Shown here piece after piece: positions 4,593-6,566 of a stretch of DNA of 6,566 nt. A program made the translations under genes and the position numbers. The DNA comes from an uncultured Collinsella sp. (GTDB lineage Bacteria; Actinomycetota; Coriobacteriia; Coriobacteriales; Coriobacteriaceae): positions 1-6,566 of the forward strand of contig CAAECP010000181.1 of NCBI GenBank assembly GCA_900754385.1. The letters run 5' to 3'. Position 1 is the first letter of the stretch, and the number at the start of each line of letters is the position of its first letter. The notes under the pieces are model-generated. The model searched no databases. It was given only the letters and a program-made list of their open reading frames with translations, and was not told the origin of the DNA.

Positions 4593-5555
4593 TTAGCGGG
4601 TTGGGCGCCAGACCTCGAGGACGCCGGCGAGGATGTCGACCTCGATGCGCGAGGCGACGATGGGCTCGCCGTCGGCTTGGATGGGGTAGTCTGGCTCCTC
4701 AAAGGTGAGCTCGGCATGGCGGCATCGGCGTATGCGAACCGGTGGCAGCTTGGTATGGTGGCCGTCCTTGGCCGAAAGGAACATAGGCAGGGCAACCGCG
4801 CGAGGGACAGGGCCGCATGCGTAGCAGACGTCGAGCACGCCGTCGCAGGGGTCGGCATCGGGGCAGATGCGATAGCCCGAGCCATAGGTGGGACCAAGCT
4901 GAATCGCCATGATGATCGCCCTCACGCGCTCGGCGGGCGAGCCGTCAAAGCTGACTGTCATGGAGTAGTTGCGATAGCGCAGGCCAAACTGCTCAAGTCC
5001 CGAAAGGGTGTAGAGCGGAGCGCCCGTCAAGCCGGTCTTTTTGCGCAGCTCGGTGGTGCCAAGGCCGATGGCGGCATCGATGCCGACCGAAAGCGTCTGG
5101 TCGTAGTACTCAACGGTAGCCTCGCCGCTACCGCTTGCGGGGTTCCATGAGCGAATCCGCCCGATGTCCTGACGTTGAAGCTCACAGGTGAGCAGCGCGC
5201 CATAATCCTTGCCGGAGAAATCTTCGATACCGAGCGTTTGGGCAAAATCATTGCCGGAGCCTACGGGTAGGATGGCAAGAGCGGGGCGGACCGCCTCATC
5301 CTGCGTCATGAGTCCGTTGACGACCTCATGGATCACGCCGTCGCCGCCGAGGGCGATAACGGTGTGATAGCCCTCGGCCTGTGCGGCCAGCTCCTTGGCG
5401 TGTCCCATGCGCTCGGTCAGTACCAGGTCAAACAGGGATGCGCGCGCGGTCATATCCAAAAAGCGCTGCAGGCGCTCGGCAACCTCGCGCGCGGCGCCCG
5501 ACTGGGCGGCAGGGTTGGCGATGATGAGCGTGCGACCAAAATCAGTTGCGTGCAT
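4593..5555 (-). CDS. Diacylglycerol kinase family lipid kinase (YegS/DgkB type)
   Basis: A 320-residue soluble or membrane-peripheral lipid kinase with the DAGK catalytic domain (PF00781), probably phosphorylating diacylglycerol to phosphatidic acid with ATP and so recycling lipid from membrane and envelope synthesis. Visible motifs: IIANPAAQSG (11-20), the nucleotide-binding GGDG (70-73) in IALGGDGVIHEVVNG, LPVGSGNDFA (96-105), SVGIDAAIG (156-164), CPDADPCDGVLDV (231-243) and IQADGEP (292-298) near the end, where the last acidic residues belong to the conserved C-terminal core. Length is normal for DgkB/YegS proteins. The ATG at 5555 is chosen because GGGAG (5563-5567) lies seven bases upstream; the frame extends back to 5627 but the added 24 residues carry no family features. 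It lies 87 bases downstream of the ClC gene on the same strand with no terminator between, so co-transcription is likely. Exact lipid substrate is uncertain. Confidence 0.9.
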   Translation of the reverse strand: MHATDFGRTLIIANPAAQSGAAREVAERLQRFLDMTARASLFDLVLTERMGHAKELAAQAEGYHTVIALGGDGVIHEVVNGLMTQDEAVRPALAILPVGSGNDFAQTLGIEDFSGKDYGALLTCELQRQDIGRIRSWNPASGSGEATVEYYDQTLSVGIDAAIGLGTTELRKKTGLTGAPLYTLSGLEQFGLRYRNYSMTVSFDGSPAERVRAIIMAIQLGPTYGSGYRICPDADPCDGVLDVCYACGPVPRAVALPMFLSAKDGHHTKLPPVRIRRCRHAELTFEEPDYPIQADGEPIVASRIEVDILAGVLEVWRPTR

Positions 5556-5642
5556 GGAACGACTCCCGGCGTATGACGTGACGGTGCGGTCGCGCTCAGG
5601 TCGAATTGCCCCCGATTGTGGCTGCACGGCGAATACTAACGT

Positions 5643-6566
5643 CTACTCTATCAGGTCGTTGTGGCGCTCGATAGCATCCGCTACCGTACCGCCCTCATCC
5701 ACAATAAGCGAACGGCGCTTGGGCGAGATGATGCGCTGGGCGGGGTACACGCCGCGGTGTCCGGCGGTTAGGTAGCTGATAAAGGCCACGATGACAAAGA
5801 ACCCGGCTGCCGTGCCGTGGAACAGGTCGATGGCCATCATACAGGTGGTGATGGGCACGTTAAGGCCGGCGCAGAACACGCCGAGCATGCCCAGCGCTGC
5901 CAGAAAGCTGGGATCGATTCCGACGAGGCAACCTATCCAGCCGCCGAGCGCCGCACCGATACCAAACAGGGGCGTGACCTCGCCGCCTTGGAAGCCGGCG
6001 CCCAGGGTGAGCGCTGTGACGACCAACTTGATGGCTGCGTCCGCCAGGGTGGTGTTGCCGGCAAATCCAGCGCCGGAAAGCCACGTGGAAAGGCCGGCGT
6101 AGTCCCAGGCGTCGAGGAGGGCATAGGCGGCCAAAACCACGAGTGCGCCTATAAGTGCGCGAACGAGGTAATTGGTGATAAAGCGACCGTACAGGCTCTT
6201 GACGGTTCGAACCGACCAGGCAAAGAGGCGTGCCGTCAGACCGAAGATGATGGCGCTGATAACAACGATGACGACTGTCTTGGGCGTCATGGCGGGAACG
6301 CTGGCGATGACATTCGCTTCGTACTCGGTACCCAGGGCGAGTGATGTGAAGTAGCCGGTAAACGAGGCGACTAAGCAGTAGATGCCCGCGGTGTAGTCGA
6401 TCTTGCCGATAAAGCACATCTCCATGCCAAAGAAAGCTCCGGCAAGGGGCGAGCCGAATACGGCGCCAAAGGCCGACGAGATGCCGGCGAGCATGAGGTC
6501 GTGGTGATCATGCTTTTTGAGGTGGGCGAGGCTCGAGATGTTGCTGGCGATGGTGCCGCCAATCTG
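5643..6566 (-). CDS. ClC-family chloride channel/transporter, C-terminal 307 residues (5' end off window)
   Basis: This is the C-terminal part of a ClC-family membrane protein (PF00654) that moves chloride or a similar anion; the N-terminal half with the first anion-binding motif is beyond the right edge. The first visible residues, QIGGTIAS, are what normally follows the GREGP motif with the external gating glutamate. Next come AFGAVFGSPLAGAFFGMEM (32-50 of the visible part), the helix-N region GGEVTPLFGIG (194-204) equivalent to the GxFxP anion site, CAGLNVPITT (232-241), and Tyr274 in HRGVYPAQR, which fits the anion-coordinating tyrosine (Tyr445 of E. coli ClcA). There is no cytoplasmic CBS domain; the protein ends about 33 residues after that tyrosine. 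The internal proton glutamate position appears to be Met50, with Glu49 before it. The lipid kinase gene follows. Whether it is a channel or a proton antiporter is not settled. Confidence 0.88.
   Translation of the reverse strand, partial: QIGGTIASNISSLAHLKKHDHHDLMLAGISSAFGAVFGSPLAGAFFGMEMCFIGKIDYTAGIYCLVASFTGYFTSLALGTEYEANVIASVPAMTPKTVVIVVISAIIFGLTARLFAWSVRTVKSLYGRFITNYLVRALIGALVVLAAYALLDAWDYAGLSTWLSGAGFAGNTTLADAAIKLVVTALTLGAGFQGGEVTPLFGIGAALGGWIGCLVGIDPSFLAALGMLGVFCAGLNVPITTCMMAIDLFHGTAAGFFVIVAFISYLTAGHRGVYPAQRIISPKRRSLIVDEGGTVADAIERHNDLIE

Noticed and set aside
4587..5150. Plus-strand frame of 187 codons opposite the lipid kinase
   Set aside because: Overlaps a gene with full DAGK motifs and has low-complexity Gly/Ala/Asp-rich composition; antisense shadow.
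5556..5642. Search for a promoter or terminator between the ClC and kinase genes
   Set aside because: No convincing -35/-10 pair and no hairpin with a T tract on the minus strand; CACAAT and GACGT/ACGTC matches are too weak to call.

Overview
The window reads as ordinary chromosomal DNA from a GC-rich, host-associated Gram-positive. A gut coriobacterium such as Collinsella (Actinomycetota) is the best guess, from codon choice (TTA, CTA and TCA are nearly absent from the plus-strand genes), the mix of protein families, and palindromic GGGACTGT-type intergenic repeats of a kind I associate with that group. This assignment is inference; no rRNA or other marker gene is present.

Layout. The left edge holds the start of a minus-strand gene for a C_GCAxxG_C_C family protein. 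A 230-bp intergenic region separates it from a divergent plus-strand gene for an O-acetylhomoserine sulfhydrylase-type PLP enzyme (metY family). A strong intrinsic terminator follows, then a 12-helix MFS efflux-type transporter. Next come xpt (xanthine phosphoribosyltransferase), a terminator-like perfect palindrome, and a small GGQ-containing release-factor-like protein that is probably a ribosome rescue factor. A second, longer palindrome (31 bp of pairing) fills the gap to two minus-strand genes read leftwards: a ClC-family chloride channel/transporter, cut by the right edge, and a downstream diacylglycerol/lipid kinase.

How the genes relate. There is no obvious single pathway. metY makes homocysteine from sulfide or thiol donors, xpt salvages xanthine and guanine, the GGQ protein frees stalled ribosomes, and the kinase and ClC protein act in lipid and ion handling. 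The most interesting content lies between the genes. Several ribosome-binding sites are preceded by, or lie inside, potential RNA structures: a bulged 12-bp hairpin abutting the Shine-Dalgarno (SD) sequence of the C_GCAxxG gene, a possible SD-sequestering fold and G-quadruplex motif before metY, a terminator only 15 nt before the SD of the transporter gene, a hairpin abutting the SD of xpt, and the palindrome 6 nt before the SD of the rescue-factor gene. The two palindromes around the rescue-factor gene share a 14/16 identical arm and appear to be one repeat family.

I see no defence island, CRISPR array, tRNA, rRNA, transposase or prophage gene. Three gene starts were moved from the longest reading frame on Shine-Dalgarno evidence (transporter, rescue factor, lipid kinase).
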